In this document: in pieces, positions 44,430 to 52,441 of the stretch
Layout: the number at the start of each line of letters is the position of its first letter
How positions within the stretch are numbered: the stretch's first letter is position 1
Origin: Photobacterium ganghwense
Lineage (GTDB): Bacteria > Pseudomonadota > Gammaproteobacteria > Enterobacterales > Vibrionaceae
DNA: 64,000 bases
Reading direction: 5' to 3'
Assembly (NCBI RefSeq): GCF_003025595.1
Contig: NZ_PYMI01000013.1
Span: 18,182 to 82,181, forward strand
Notes under the pieces: generated by a model
The model's database searches: none
What the model was told of the DNA's origin: nothing
What the model saw: the letters and a program-made list of their open reading frames with translations, nothing else
Made by a program: the position numbers and the translations under genes

Positions 44430-45692
44430 TCAATCAGCGGGTTTGCCTTCCCGGTAGGCGCGAGCAACTTCTTCGGCAATGATAGCAATGCCGCGTTGCA
44501 TCACGTCGTCTTCCTGCACATAGTTCATGCGCAGGCATTCATGACCATGCTGCCAGTCTTCTTCCAATCCGATAAAGAAGTATTCGCCCGGGACAATCAA
44601 CACTCCGCGATCCTTGAGGCGTTGGTACAGTTCCATGGTGCTGATAGGGAGATCGTTAAACCACAACCACAGGAACATGGCCCCTTCAGGTTTGTGAATT
44701 CGAAAGCGCGGATCGGTAATGGCTTGTTGCAGCAGTGCGACCGCGTGCTGTGATTTACGCTGGTAAAACGGTTTAATCACAGTTTCGCTCAGCGTCAGCA
44801 AGTCGTTCTGTTCAATCATCCGATAAGCCAGGGCGGGCCCGACACTGCCAGGGGCCAGGCTGAGCACGCCGTTCATGTTGGTAATGGCTGTCGCGATTTC
44901 TTCGCGGGCAACGACAATCCCACAGCGGACACCCGGCAAGCCGAGCTTGGACAGGCTCATGCACAGCACCGTGTTGTCGTTCCAGAAAGGGGTGACATCT
45001 TCAAAAATGATATCCGGGAACGGCATGCCGTAGGCGTTATCAATAATCAGTGGGATACCGTGTTCACGCGCCAGTGCATCCAGGTGGGCAATTTCTTCGT
45101 CGGTCAACACATTGCCGGTTGGGTTGGTCGGGCGCGACGCACAGATCGCCCCAATGCTGTCATCCACCACCAGGTTTTTGAAGTCGACATGGTACTTAAA
45201 CAGGCCATCTTCCAGTAGGGTGATTTCCGGGCGGTAGGAGATAAACATCTCTTCACTTAACCCCGCATCCCCATAGCCAATGTATTCCGGTGCCAGCGGC
45301 AGCAGAATTTTTTTGCGGGTCCCATCGCTGAATGTGCCTGCCAGAAGGTTGAACAAATTGAAGAAGGCGCTCTGGCTGCCGTTGGTCAGGGCGATATTGC
45401 GTGCGGTTATCGGCCAGCCGAATCGCTCACGCAACAGATCGGCCAGGGCATTGATGAACGTGTTTTTGCCTTGCGGACCATCGTAGTTCGTCATGGCCTG
45501 GGTCAGTTCGCCACTGGCGGCCATTTGCTGGCAAAGCTGATTGAAGTAGGTGAGCATTTCGGGAATCTGCGCCGGATTCCCGCCACCCAGCATGATGGCA
45601 TCGGGATTGCGTAATCCGTCGTTCAAATCATCCATTAGTTGGGTGATCCCAGAGTAGCGGGCGAACTTGTCACCGAATGTTGAAAACTCCAT
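44430..45692 (-). CDS. avtA: Valine--pyruvate aminotransferase AvtA
   Basis: This fold-type I PLP aminotransferase interconverts valine plus pyruvate with 2-oxoisovalerate plus alanine. The 420-residue product begins MEFSTFGDKFARYSGITQLMDDLN, typical of AvtA. It has the PTNPTGN loop, the IIDNAYG segment and the PLP lysine in SLSKLGLPGVRCG. It complements the ilvE route encoded at the other end of the window. It stands alone, followed by a hairpin and a parS site. The same gene lies after ibpA in Vibrio cholerae. Confidence 0.92.
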   Translation of the reverse strand: MEFSTFGDKFARYSGITQLMDDLNDGLRNPDAIMLGGGNPAQIPEMLTYFNQLCQQMAASGELTQAMTNYDGPQGKNTFINALADLLRERFGWPITARNIALTNGSQSAFFNLFNLLAGTFSDGTRKKILLPLAPEYIGYGDAGLSEEMFISYRPEITLLEDGLFKYHVDFKNLVVDDSIGAICASRPTNPTGNVLTDEEIAHLDALAREHGIPLIIDNAYGMPFPDIIFEDVTPFWNDNTVLCMSLSKLGLPGVRCGIVVAREEIATAITNMNGVLSLAPGSVGPALAYRMIEQNDLLTLSETVIKPFYQRKSQHAVALLQQAITDPRFRIHKPEGAMFLWLWFNDLPISTMELYQRLKDRGVLIVPGEYFFIGLEEDWQHGHECLRMNYVQEDDVMQRGIAIIAEEVARAYREGKPAD

Positions 45693-45937
45693 CTTATTAC
45701 TTCCGATTCTCAGTCTATCTAAGGTTGACTTTTATTTATTCGATATGGTTATGGATTATGTTGTGTACTCCGTCAACATACCTGAATGCTGGAGGTAGGG
45801 AAAGTCTGAATTGCGGCGTTCTTTTCCCTTTACACCCAGTGAAGAATTCCGCGGTTTAATCCGGTGTGGCGGAGAATCTGTGGTCGTGATTTTTGGCATT
45901 CTGGTTCTGTTGCCATGCCTCTGCCTCTGCCTCTGTG

Positions 45938-45953
45938 TGTTTCACATGAAACA
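45938..45953. promoter_or_regulatory. parS-like site 2
   Basis: TGTTTCACATGAAACA has one change from the consensus palindrome (CACATG for CACGTG). Confidence 0.7.
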
Positions 45954-46083
45954 TTTCTCTGCTTGGGAGGGGTGAGTAAGGTCGGTTGGGCTGGCGGTTG
46001 GAGGTATATACTGTTGGCTGCAATGGCTCATTTATCACTGGCAATTGGCTGTAGATGCAGGTTCACCAGAGACGGCAGATGCA

Positions 46084-46099
46084 GGTTCCACGTGAAACC
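46084..46099. promoter_or_regulatory. parS site 3
   Basis: GGTTCCACGTGAAACC fits the pattern NGTTNCACGTGAAACN. It is preceded by the second copy of a 12-bp direct repeat. Confidence 0.8.
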
Positions 46100-46232
46100 A
46101 CTTACCGTCAGACTCAGTCATGCCCGAGGGGCGGAATCAGTAGCGTCGGCATCAGGGGGGAGTTCAGGGGGAAGTAAGTAGCGGAATTGCCAAGAGTTAC
46201 TCAGGCTATATAGTGGAATAGTGGAGCAGAAG

Positions 46233-46259
46233 AAAAACCCCGGCACTGCCGGGGTTTGG
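46233..46259 (-). terminator. Terminator after glyS
   Basis: AACCCCGGCA and TGCCGGGGTT form the stem. Read on the minus strand it is followed by TTTTT. Confidence 0.88.
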
Positions 46260-46265
46260 ACTAAC

Positions 46266-48335
46266 TTATTTCTGAAGCAGTGAAATATCAGCCACTTTCA
46301 GGAATTCGTTACGCAGCAGGTTCAGCATGGTCAGACGGTTCACTTTTAGCTTCTCGTCATCAGCCATGACCATGACGTTGTCGAAGAACGCATCAACCGC
46401 TTCACGCAGGGTGGCCAGTTCAGACAGTGCCAACTGGTAATCGCCTTCCGCAAAGATTGGCGCCAGAGCCGCGATTTTCGCTTCCACTTTTTCGGCCAGA
46501 GCTTTCTCGGCATCTTCAACCAGCAGACCGGTATCAATCGCGTCAGACAGCGCTCCGTCAAATTTCGCCAGGATATTACCCACACGCTTGTTCGCGGCAG
46601 CCAGCGACTCCGCGGCATCCAGTGATCGGAAGTGGCTCACGGCTTTCACGCGTTTGTCGAAATCAGCAGGCTGGGTTGGGCGACGGGTCAGAACCGCTTG
46701 GATCACGTCAACGCTGTGGCCTTCATCCTGATACCAGGCGCGGAAACGGCCCAGCATGAATTCCAGTACTTCAGCTTCAACCTCACGGTTGCTGACTTTG
46801 CCGTCCAGCAATTCGTGCGCTTTGGCGATCAGGTCAACCAGATCCAGGTTGTAACCACGCTCAACAATGATGCGTAGCACACCCAGTGCTGCACGACGCA
46901 GGGCAAATGGGTCACTGCCTTTTGGCGCCTGACCGATACCAAAGATACCTACCAGCGTATCCAGTTTGTCGGCCATCGCAACAGCTGCAGAGACGTCAGT
47001 GCTTGGCAGGCTGTCACCGGCAAAGCGTGGCATGTACTGCTCGTTCAGTGCCAGTGCGACATCTTCCAGTTCACCGTCGTGGCGTGCGTAGTGCATGCCC
47101 ATAACACCTTGGGTGTCGGTAAACTCAAAGACCATGGAGGTCATCAGGTCACATTTAGACAGCAGACCGGCACGCTCAGCGTGCTCCACATCGGCACCAA
47201 TTTGCGCCGCAATGTAACCTGCCAGGGCTGTGATGCGATCGGTTTTGTCGCGCAGGGTACCCAGTTGTTTCTGGAACAGGACATTGTCCAGTTCTGACAG
47301 ACGTTCAACCAGCGGACGTTTGCGGTCAGTGTTGAAGAAGAACTCGGCATCTGCCAAGCGCGGACGAACCACTTTCTCATTACCTTCAACGATTTGACGT
47401 GGATCTTTGGAAATGATGTTCGATACGAAGATGAACTTAGGCAGTAGCTTGCCGTTCTGATCGTAAATCGGGAAGTACTTCTGGTCACCTTTCATGGTGT
47501 AAACCAGTGCTTCAGCCGGCACTTTCAGGAATTCTTCTTCGAATGATGCAGTCATAACGACTGGCCATTCAACCAGCGACGTTACTTCTTCCAGCAGGTC
47601 ATCTTCCAGATCGGCAATGCCGCCCACTTCGGCTGCGGCTTTTTGCGCATCGGCCAGAATCAGGGCTTTACGGGTTTCGTAGTCGGCCATAACCATACCG
47701 CGTTCCTGCAAAATTGCAGGGTACTGATCAGCGTGGTCGATAGTGAACTCAGCTTCACCCATGAAGCGGTGACCGCGAATCACGCGATCGGCGGTAACGC
47801 CCAGTACTGTGCCGGAGATCAGCTCGTCACCCAGCAGCATCGTCAGGGTTTTCACCGGACGGATGAATTGTGTTTCTTTGTCACCCCAGCGCATTGGCTT
47901 AGGGATAGGCAGTTTAGCCAGGGCATTTGCCACCAGTTCAGGGAGCAGATTTTGTGCCGGTTGGCCTTTAACGGCTTCTTTGTACAGCAGCCATTCGCCT
48001 TTGTCTGTGGCCAGACGCTCAGCCTGGTCAACGGTGATACCGTTACCGCGAGCCCAGCCCATTGCTGCTTTGGTTGGGTTACCGTTAGCATCGAATGCGG
48101 CCGCGACGGCTGGGCCACGTTTTTCTACCACTTTGTCAGGCTGCGCCGGTGCCATGGCCTGCACTTTCAGTGCCAGACGACGTGGAGCTGCGAACCACTC
48201 GATACCCTGATGGGTCAAATCGGCGGTGTTCAGCTCTGCGGCAAAGTTTTCAGCAAAAGCTTCGGCCAGAGTACGCAGCGCTTTTGGTGGCAGCTCTTCG
48301 GTACCCAGTTCAATCAGAAAATTCTTTTCGCTCAT
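46266..48335 (-). CDS. glyS: Glycine--tRNA ligase, beta subunit
   Basis: This is the beta chain of the bacterial alpha2-beta2 glycyl-tRNA synthetase, which binds tRNA-Gly. The 689-residue product begins MSEKNFLIELGTEELPPKAL, has an HD-like central domain and a C-terminal helical anticodon-binding region. Length equals E. coli GlyS. It follows glyQ by nine bases, so the two are made together. Confidence 0.96.
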   Translation of the reverse strand: MSEKNFLIELGTEELPPKALRTLAEAFAENFAAELNTADLTHQGIEWFAAPRRLALKVQAMAPAQPDKVVEKRGPAVAAAFDANGNPTKAAMGWARGNGITVDQAERLATDKGEWLLYKEAVKGQPAQNLLPELVANALAKLPIPKPMRWGDKETQFIRPVKTLTMLLGDELISGTVLGVTADRVIRGHRFMGEAEFTIDHADQYPAILQERGMVMADYETRKALILADAQKAAAEVGGIADLEDDLLEEVTSLVEWPVVMTASFEEEFLKVPAEALVYTMKGDQKYFPIYDQNGKLLPKFIFVSNIISKDPRQIVEGNEKVVRPRLADAEFFFNTDRKRPLVERLSELDNVLFQKQLGTLRDKTDRITALAGYIAAQIGADVEHAERAGLLSKCDLMTSMVFEFTDTQGVMGMHYARHDGELEDVALALNEQYMPRFAGDSLPSTDVSAAVAMADKLDTLVGIFGIGQAPKGSDPFALRRAALGVLRIIVERGYNLDLVDLIAKAHELLDGKVSNREVEAEVLEFMLGRFRAWYQDEGHSVDVIQAVLTRRPTQPADFDKRVKAVSHFRSLDAAESLAAANKRVGNILAKFDGALSDAIDTGLLVEDAEKALAEKVEAKIAALAPIFAEGDYQLALSELATLREAVDAFFDNVMVMADDEKLKVNRLTMLNLLRNEFLKVADISLLQK

Positions 48336-48344
48336 GCCGTTCCC

Positions 48345-49256
48345 TTATAGATTGGTTTTGCACATCGGGAAGCCCAGAGCTTCACGGGAAGCGTAATAAG
48401 CTTCAGCAACTTGTTTAGTCAGGTTGCGAATACGCAGGATGTAACGCTGGCGCTCAGTAACAGAGATCGCTTTGCGGGCATCTAGCAGGTTAAAGGCATG
48501 GCCGGCTTTCAGAATACGCTCGTAAGCAGGCAGCGGCAGGGGCTTCTCCAGCTCCAGCAGCGATTGACATTCTTTTTCGCATTGGTCGAAGAAAGTGAAC
48601 AGGAAGTCAACGTCCGCGTGCTCGAAGTTGTACGTGGATTGTTCCACTTCGTTCTGGTGGAAGATGTCACCGTACGTCACTTTACCTAGCGGGCCGTCGG
48701 TCCAGACCAGGTCATACACAGAGTCAACGCCCTGAATGTACATTGCCAGACGCTCAATACCGTAAGTGATTTCACCCGTCACCGGTTTGCATTCAAGTCC
48801 ACCAACCTGCTGGAAGTAAGTGAACTGGGTCACTTCCATGCCGTTCAGCCAGACTTCCCAACCCAGACCCCAAGCACCCAGCGTCGGGTTTTCCCAGTTG
48901 TCTTCCACAAAGCGGATATCGTGGATTTGAGTATCGATGCCCAGCGCTTCCAGTGAACCCAGGTACAGTTCCTGAATGTTGTCCGGTGATGGCTTGATGA
49001 TCACCTGGAACTGGTAGTAGTGCTGAAGGCGGTTCGGGTTTTCACCGTAACGGCCGTCAGTCGGGCGACGGGAAGGTTGCACATACGCTGCTGCAATAGG
49101 TTCCGGACCCAGAGCACGTAGACATGTCATCGGGTGCGAGGTACCGGCACCGACTTCCATGTCCAGCGGTTGTACGATAGTACAGCCTTGCTGGCCCCAG
49201 TAATCCTGCAGCGCGAGGATCATGCCCTGAAAGGTTTTAATATCATATTTCTGCAT
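48345..49256 (-). CDS. glyQ: Glycine--tRNA ligase, alpha subunit
   Basis: This is the catalytic class II synthetase subunit that activates glycine. The 303-residue product begins MQKYDIKTFQGMILALQDYWGQQGC and contains MEVGAGTSHPMTCLRALGPE and RPTDGRYGENPNRLQHYYQFQV, the class II active-site segments. It has the usual length. It is the first gene of glyQS, with its promoter in the 300-base spacer on the right. Confidence 0.96.
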   Translation of the reverse strand: MQKYDIKTFQGMILALQDYWGQQGCTIVQPLDMEVGAGTSHPMTCLRALGPEPIAAAYVQPSRRPTDGRYGENPNRLQHYYQFQVIIKPSPDNIQELYLGSLEALGIDTQIHDIRFVEDNWENPTLGAWGLGWEVWLNGMEVTQFTYFQQVGGLECKPVTGEITYGIERLAMYIQGVDSVYDLVWTDGPLGKVTYGDIFHQNEVEQSTYNFEHADVDFLFTFFDQCEKECQSLLELEKPLPLPAYERILKAGHAFNLLDARKAISVTERQRYILRIRNLTKQVAEAYYASREALGFPMCKTNL

Positions 49257-49556
49257 TGTCAGCTTCGCGTGATTGATGGATTAATAGATGTTAAGTAACA
49301 ATCCAGTATACCTCGCCAGCCCGCTTGCTAGTAGGGTTCGTGCATGTTTTTTGGGCATGTTTACGGCTAATTGCCAAAATTTGTGTGGGTAACGGGTGTG
49401 GCGTTAAAGAAATAGCACTATTTTGACAATGTTCTGAATATTTTGTCTTAATGACAGTATAAAATTACCTGAGAGGGAAATTGGCTACATCGTTCTGCCA
49501 AGACAGTGAGATCGGCGGAGCCGAGAGTGAATGAGATTTTTACTATGGAACTGAAA
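49257..49556. other. Divergent promoter spacer between glyQ and the OmpA-like lipoprotein
   Basis: Three hundred bases without a gene, between two divergent genes, so both promoters should be here. I see an AT-rich tract around 49430-49470 but no operator I can name. Confidence 0.4.
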
Positions 49557-50231
49557 ATGACCAATAAAAATAAATGGGTTCGCAATCTGGTGATGGCGAC
49601 GGCCGCTGCGCTGGTAGCGACGGGCTGTTCGACCGTGAATCCATATACGGGTGAAGAGCAAACAGCGAAAGCAACAACCGGTTCACTGATCGGTGCGGTG
49701 GCTGGTGCTGCGATCGGTGTTGCTTCTTCCAGTAAGAGCGACCGTGGTAAGGGTGCCCTGATTGGTGCTGCTTCTGGTGCTGCCCTGGGCGGTGGTATCG
49801 GTTACTACATGGATGTTCAGGAAGCGGAACTGCGTAAGAAACTGCGTGCGTCAGGCGTGAGCGTGACTCGTGACGGTGACAACATTGTGCTGAACATGCC
49901 AAACGCCATTACTTTTGGTTTTGATCAGACCGATCTGAGCTCTCAGGCAAAACAAGCACTATCGAGCGTAGCGGTTGTGGTGAAAGAGTATGAGAAAACT
50001 CGCCTGAACGTTTACGGCTTTACTGATAGCAAGGGTACGGATTCGTACAACCTGCGTTTGTCTCAGGTTCGTGCGAGCGAAGTGAGCAACCAGCTGATGC
50101 GTGAAGGTGTGGCGAGCAGCCGTATTATCACCAAAGGTATGGGTGAAGCGCATCCAATCGCGTCAAACTCGACTGAGCAGGGCCGCGCGGAAAACCGCCG
50201 TGTTGAGATCGTTCTGTCTCCAATGTCTTAA
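49557..50231 (+). CDS. OmpA-family outer-membrane lipoprotein (YiaD-like)
   Basis: The 224-residue product has a lipoprotein signal (MTNKNKWVRNLVMATAAAL, then VATGC as lipobox near residue 25). A glycine-zipper segment follows (about 40-90, GSLIGAVAGAAIGVASS and GAASGAALGGGIGYYM). A C-terminal OmpA domain (about 105-220, with NVYGFTDSKGTDSYNLRLSQVRA and the NRRVEI end) binds peptidoglycan. It probably tethers the outer membrane to the wall. Start could also be ATG 49545 (four more residues). A terminator follows; it stands alone. Confidence 0.88.
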   Translation: MTNKNKWVRNLVMATAAALVATGCSTVNPYTGEEQTAKATTGSLIGAVAGAAIGVASSSKSDRGKGALIGAASGAALGGGIGYYMDVQEAELRKKLRASGVSVTRDGDNIVLNMPNAITFGFDQTDLSSQAKQALSSVAVVVKEYEKTRLNVYGFTDSKGTDSYNLRLSQVRASEVSNQLMREGVASSRIITKGMGEAHPIASNSTEQGRAENRRVEIVLSPMS

Positions 50232-50297
50232 TGGCATGGTCTTAATAGCATGGTGAGATTGTTCACCATCTAATTGCTAACTTATCAGTTAATTCCC

Positions 50298-50325
50298 AAA
50301 AGGAGCCATCATGGCTCCTTTTTCT
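50298..50325 (+). terminator. Terminator after the OmpA-like lipoprotein
   Basis: AAAAGGAGCCAT and ATGGCTCCTTTT form a near-perfect palindrome, followed by T residues. Confidence 0.9.
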
Positions 50326-50402
50326 TGGCTGCGATTCGGCCATTGGGCCAGGGGGCAGTGTCGGTTTTGTGCTTGATCCAGAGCGCAAAGCTGGCTAGAA
50401 TT

Positions 50403-50553
50403 CACGCTCCTTTGGGGAGTAGCCTCTTGTTCTGTACAAGACAAACGTCAACATAATTGAAGCAAAATCTTCATGGCGTTTGTGACCCACGCAATCCTAC
50501 TTGTGGGTTTGGCGAGACCATTGGTAAATCGGCATGAACCGGGGTGGGGCGTG
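50403..50553 (+). ncRNA. yybP-ykoY-type manganese riboswitch
   Basis: Closing stem P1 is CACGCTCC (50403-50410) with GGGGCGTG (50546-50553). Inside are GGGGAGTAG (50414-50422), CGTCAACAT (50446-50454) and GGCGAGACC (50511-50519), which I recognise as conserved parts of the yybP-ykoY Mn2+ aptamer. It lies just upstream of an UPF0016 manganese exporter gene, the expected partner. The P1 3' strand GGGGCG can pair instead with CGCCCC at 50586-50591, next to the ribosome site, suggesting a switch at translation level (inference). Confidence 0.75.
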
Positions 50554-50603
50554 CTTGTTTACCTATGGTTTAAAATAATTACCCTCGCCCCAAAGAGCAT
50601 GTC

Positions 50604-51161
50604 ATGAGCATTTTAGCTGTTTCCATTACTACCGTTGCCTTGGCCGAAATTGGGGATAAAACCCAGCTGTTGTCCTTGCTGCTGGCCAGTCGTTATCGTA
50701 AACCGGTGCCGATTATTCTGGCGATTTTCTTTGCCACCATTGCCAATCATGCCCTGGCGGCGTGGCTGGGTGTGGTCGTCGCTGATTACCTCAGCCCTGA
50801 CGTACTGAAGTGGGTACTGGTGGTCAGTTTTGTCGCGATGGCAGGGTGGATTCTGATCCCCGACAAGCTCGACGATGACGAGAAAATTTCCGGCCGCGGC
50901 CCGTTTATTGCCAGCTTTATTGCCTTCTTTGTAGCGGAAATCGGTGACAAAACTCAGGTGGCGACCACGATGCTGGGCGCGAAGTACTCCGACGGTTTGC
51001 TGTTGGTTGTCCTGGGTACCACCATCGGGATGTTGCTTGCTAATGTACCGGTTGTCCTGATTGGTAAACTCTCGGCGGATCGTATGCCGCTGAAAACTAT
51101 CCGTATCATTACCGCTGTGTTGTTCCTCGGCTTGGCGGTGGTGGCCGGCATCGGACTGTAA
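50604..51161 (+). CDS. mneA: Manganese exporter of the UPF0016/GDT1 family (MneA-like)
   Basis: The 185-residue membrane protein has six predicted helices in two repeats. Each repeat carries the family motif E-x-G-D-K-T (AEIGDKTQLLS near residue 14; AEIGDKTQVATT near 110) that binds the metal ion. Vibrio cholerae MneA, a manganese efflux protein, belongs to this family and lies near glyQ. A manganese riboswitch upstream fits induction by excess Mn2+. A 28-bp palindrome containing a parS site follows it. Symbol given by family and context. Confidence 0.85.
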   Translation: MSILAVSITTVALAEIGDKTQLLSLLLASRYRKPVPIILAIFFATIANHALAAWLGVVVADYLSPDVLKWVLVVSFVAMAGWILIPDKLDDDEKISGRGPFIASFIAFFVAEIGDKTQVATTMLGAKYSDGLLLVVLGTTIGMLLANVPVVLIGKLSADRMPLKTIRIITAVLFLGLAVVAGIGL

Positions 51162-51188
51162 GCGGGTGGCGGCGGGGCGCGCAGAGGC

Positions 51189-51216
51189 CAGAAAGGTTTC
51201 ACGTGAAACCTTTCTG
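51189..51216. promoter_or_regulatory. parS site 4 within a 28-bp perfect palindrome
   Basis: The core GGTTTCACGTGAAACC (51195-51210) matches parS; six further bases on each side keep perfect dyad symmetry. It lies 28 bases after the mneA stop. Without a T-run it is not a usual terminator, though as RNA it would form a very stable stem. Confidence 0.88.
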
Positions 51217-51404
51217 CAGCACGGTTGCGGATCGCCCCAAGAGGGCTTGCATTTTACTGCAGCGTTGCAATTAACATTTTGAAATATAAATGTTTAATGA
51301 AAGTTCGATGACGTTGGCAGGATTTGTGAGCCTGAGTGTAGTGCAGGAAAATTGCTCGTGCTAAGGTGATACCAGTACCGGAAAGCGTGCTCTAAGGAGG
51401 AGAT

Positions 51405-51677
51405 ATGGAACGTTTTCTCGCAATCTCACCACGCAGCCAGTTTTGGCTGTTTAATGTCGCACTGGCACTGAATATCCTTGGGATGGTGCTGACTGATATG
51501 TGGTTACCGATGGTGGTGGGTGCCATCATCACGACTTATCTGTCGGTGGATGCGCTGGTGCGGTTACGTTACGTCCTGCCGATGAAAAAGGAAATTCGCG
51601 AGCTGCGCCATGAGTTAGAGAAAGCCCGCCGTCAATTGCGCGAGAATGACACGGAGCGTGAGTGGCAGGAGCCGTAA
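51405..51677 (+). CDS. Small membrane protein of unknown function
   Basis: The 90-residue product has two hydrophobic segments (FWLFNVALALNILGMVL and WLPMVVGAIITTYLSV). A charged helical tail rich in Arg, Glu and Leu follows (RYVLPMKKEIRELRHELEKARRQLRE), likely a cytoplasmic coiled coil. AAGGAGGAG just before the ATG is a very strong ribosome site, and a good terminator follows, so this is a real independent gene. I do not recognise the family and assign no function. Confidence 0.75.
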   Translation: MERFLAISPRSQFWLFNVALALNILGMVLTDMWLPMVVGAIITTYLSVDALVRLRYVLPMKKEIRELRHELEKARRQLRENDTEREWQEP

Positions 51678-51716
51678 TGCAGTACCGTGTTGTGCATCCC
51701 TAACGGACGAATAAGC

Positions 51717-51745
51717 AAAAGGCAGCTCATTGAGCTGCCTTTTTT
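51717..51745. terminator. Bidirectional terminator between the small membrane protein and tusA
   Basis: AAAAGGCAGCTCA and TGAGCTGCCTTTT pair closely, with A-run on the left and T-run on the right. It overlaps the last bases of tusA and can serve both converging genes. Confidence 0.85.
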
Positions 51746-51992
51746 AGTTAGTCCCTTTCTTAATCAGATACCGGTAGGGAACCGTATCTGTCTCGGCGGC
51801 GATCAGAGTGTGATCCATAAACCGGCAGAAGCTCGGAATATCGCGCGTCGTTGACGGGTCATCAGCGATCACCAGCAGGGTATCGCCATCCGCCATTTTT
51901 CTTACCGTTTTCCGCACCATCATTACGGGTTCCGGACAGCGGAGTCCTTCTGCTTCCAGGCAATGTGTCGGGTTATCAAAAATCGTAGTCAT
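51744..51992 (-). CDS. tusA: Sulfur carrier protein TusA
   Basis: The 82-residue product carries persulfide sulfur from IscS to the TusBCD relay for 2-thiouridine in tRNA wobble positions, and to molybdenum cofactor synthesis. The active cysteine is C19 in GLRCPEPVMMVRK. The SirA-like fold and length (81 in E. coli) are normal. Its product works with the same tRNA wobble uridine modified by MnmE and MnmG, encoded at 27-32 kb. Confidence 0.93.
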   Translation of the reverse strand: MTTIFDNPTHCLEAEGLRCPEPVMMVRKTVRKMADGDTLLVIADDPSTTRDIPSFCRFMDHTLIAAETDTVPYRYLIKKGTN

Positions 51993-52135
51993 AGTGTCGA
52001 CATCTTGTTGCGAAGCCTTCGATCATACTTACGGGCAAGAATTAATCAATAAGGGTTGGCAAATCGAAATAAAACGTGTAACTTATTTAACAAGTCGTTA
52101 ACGTTTTATCTTCTAATGGATTAGGAGGGATGACT

Positions 52136-52318
52136 ATGCTTACGTCGATGGATCGCCTCACCATTTACAGTGTGTTGTGCTTTATCACTTTTTGTACCCT
52201 GATATTGCGTACACCGAACGACTCCAGTTTTTTTGCGCTGGCTGGTTTGATTGCCGCCGCGCTGGGCCTTTGGTTCGAGCTTATTCATTCTCCTGAGCTC
52301 GAAGAAGAGGAAAGCTGA
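52136..52318 (+). CDS. Small hydrophobic protein of unknown function
   Basis: The 60-residue product starts MLTSMDRLTIYSVLCFITF, has two hydrophobic stretches (YSVLCFITFCTLIL and FFALAGLIAAALGLWF) and an acidic tail (HSPELEEEES). I chose ATG 52136 because AGGAGG at 52123-52128 is seven bases before it; the ATG at 52130 is only one base from that site. A terminator follows at 52367. The family is not recognised. Confidence 0.65.
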   Translation: MLTSMDRLTIYSVLCFITFCTLILRTPNDSSFFALAGLIAAALGLWFELIHSPELEEEES

Positions 52319-52366
52319 CAGCTAACTTTGCACATCTACTACACTCCCCCAGTTTTCTTGGGCTTC

Positions 52367-52396
52367 CCCGCTTTTATAGCGGGATTTTTTTTATTG
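52367..52396 (+). terminator. Terminator after the small hydrophobic protein
   Basis: CCCCGC and GCGGG pair around an AT-rich loop, followed by A and eight T residues. Confidence 0.75.
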
Positions 52397-52441
52397 GGCG
52401 CGGGATAATATGCTTTCCTTGGGCATAGACACAGGTAAGGC

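Larger units (their letters stand above)
45693..46265. other. Spacer with parS-like sites and short repeats
   Basis: This gap of 570 bases between avtA and glyS holds no convincing gene. It contains the parS variants at 45938-45953 and 46084-46099, a run of TGCCTC hexamers (about 45915-45936), and a direct repeat AGATGCAGGTTC (about 46050 and 46079), the second copy leading into a parS. The glyS terminator ends it. The avtA promoter should lie in 45693-45800. Confidence 0.6.

Noticed and set aside
45864..46181. A 105-codon open frame in the avtA-glyS spacer
   Set aside because: It spans two parS-like sites and short repeats, has no ribosome site and unusual composition.
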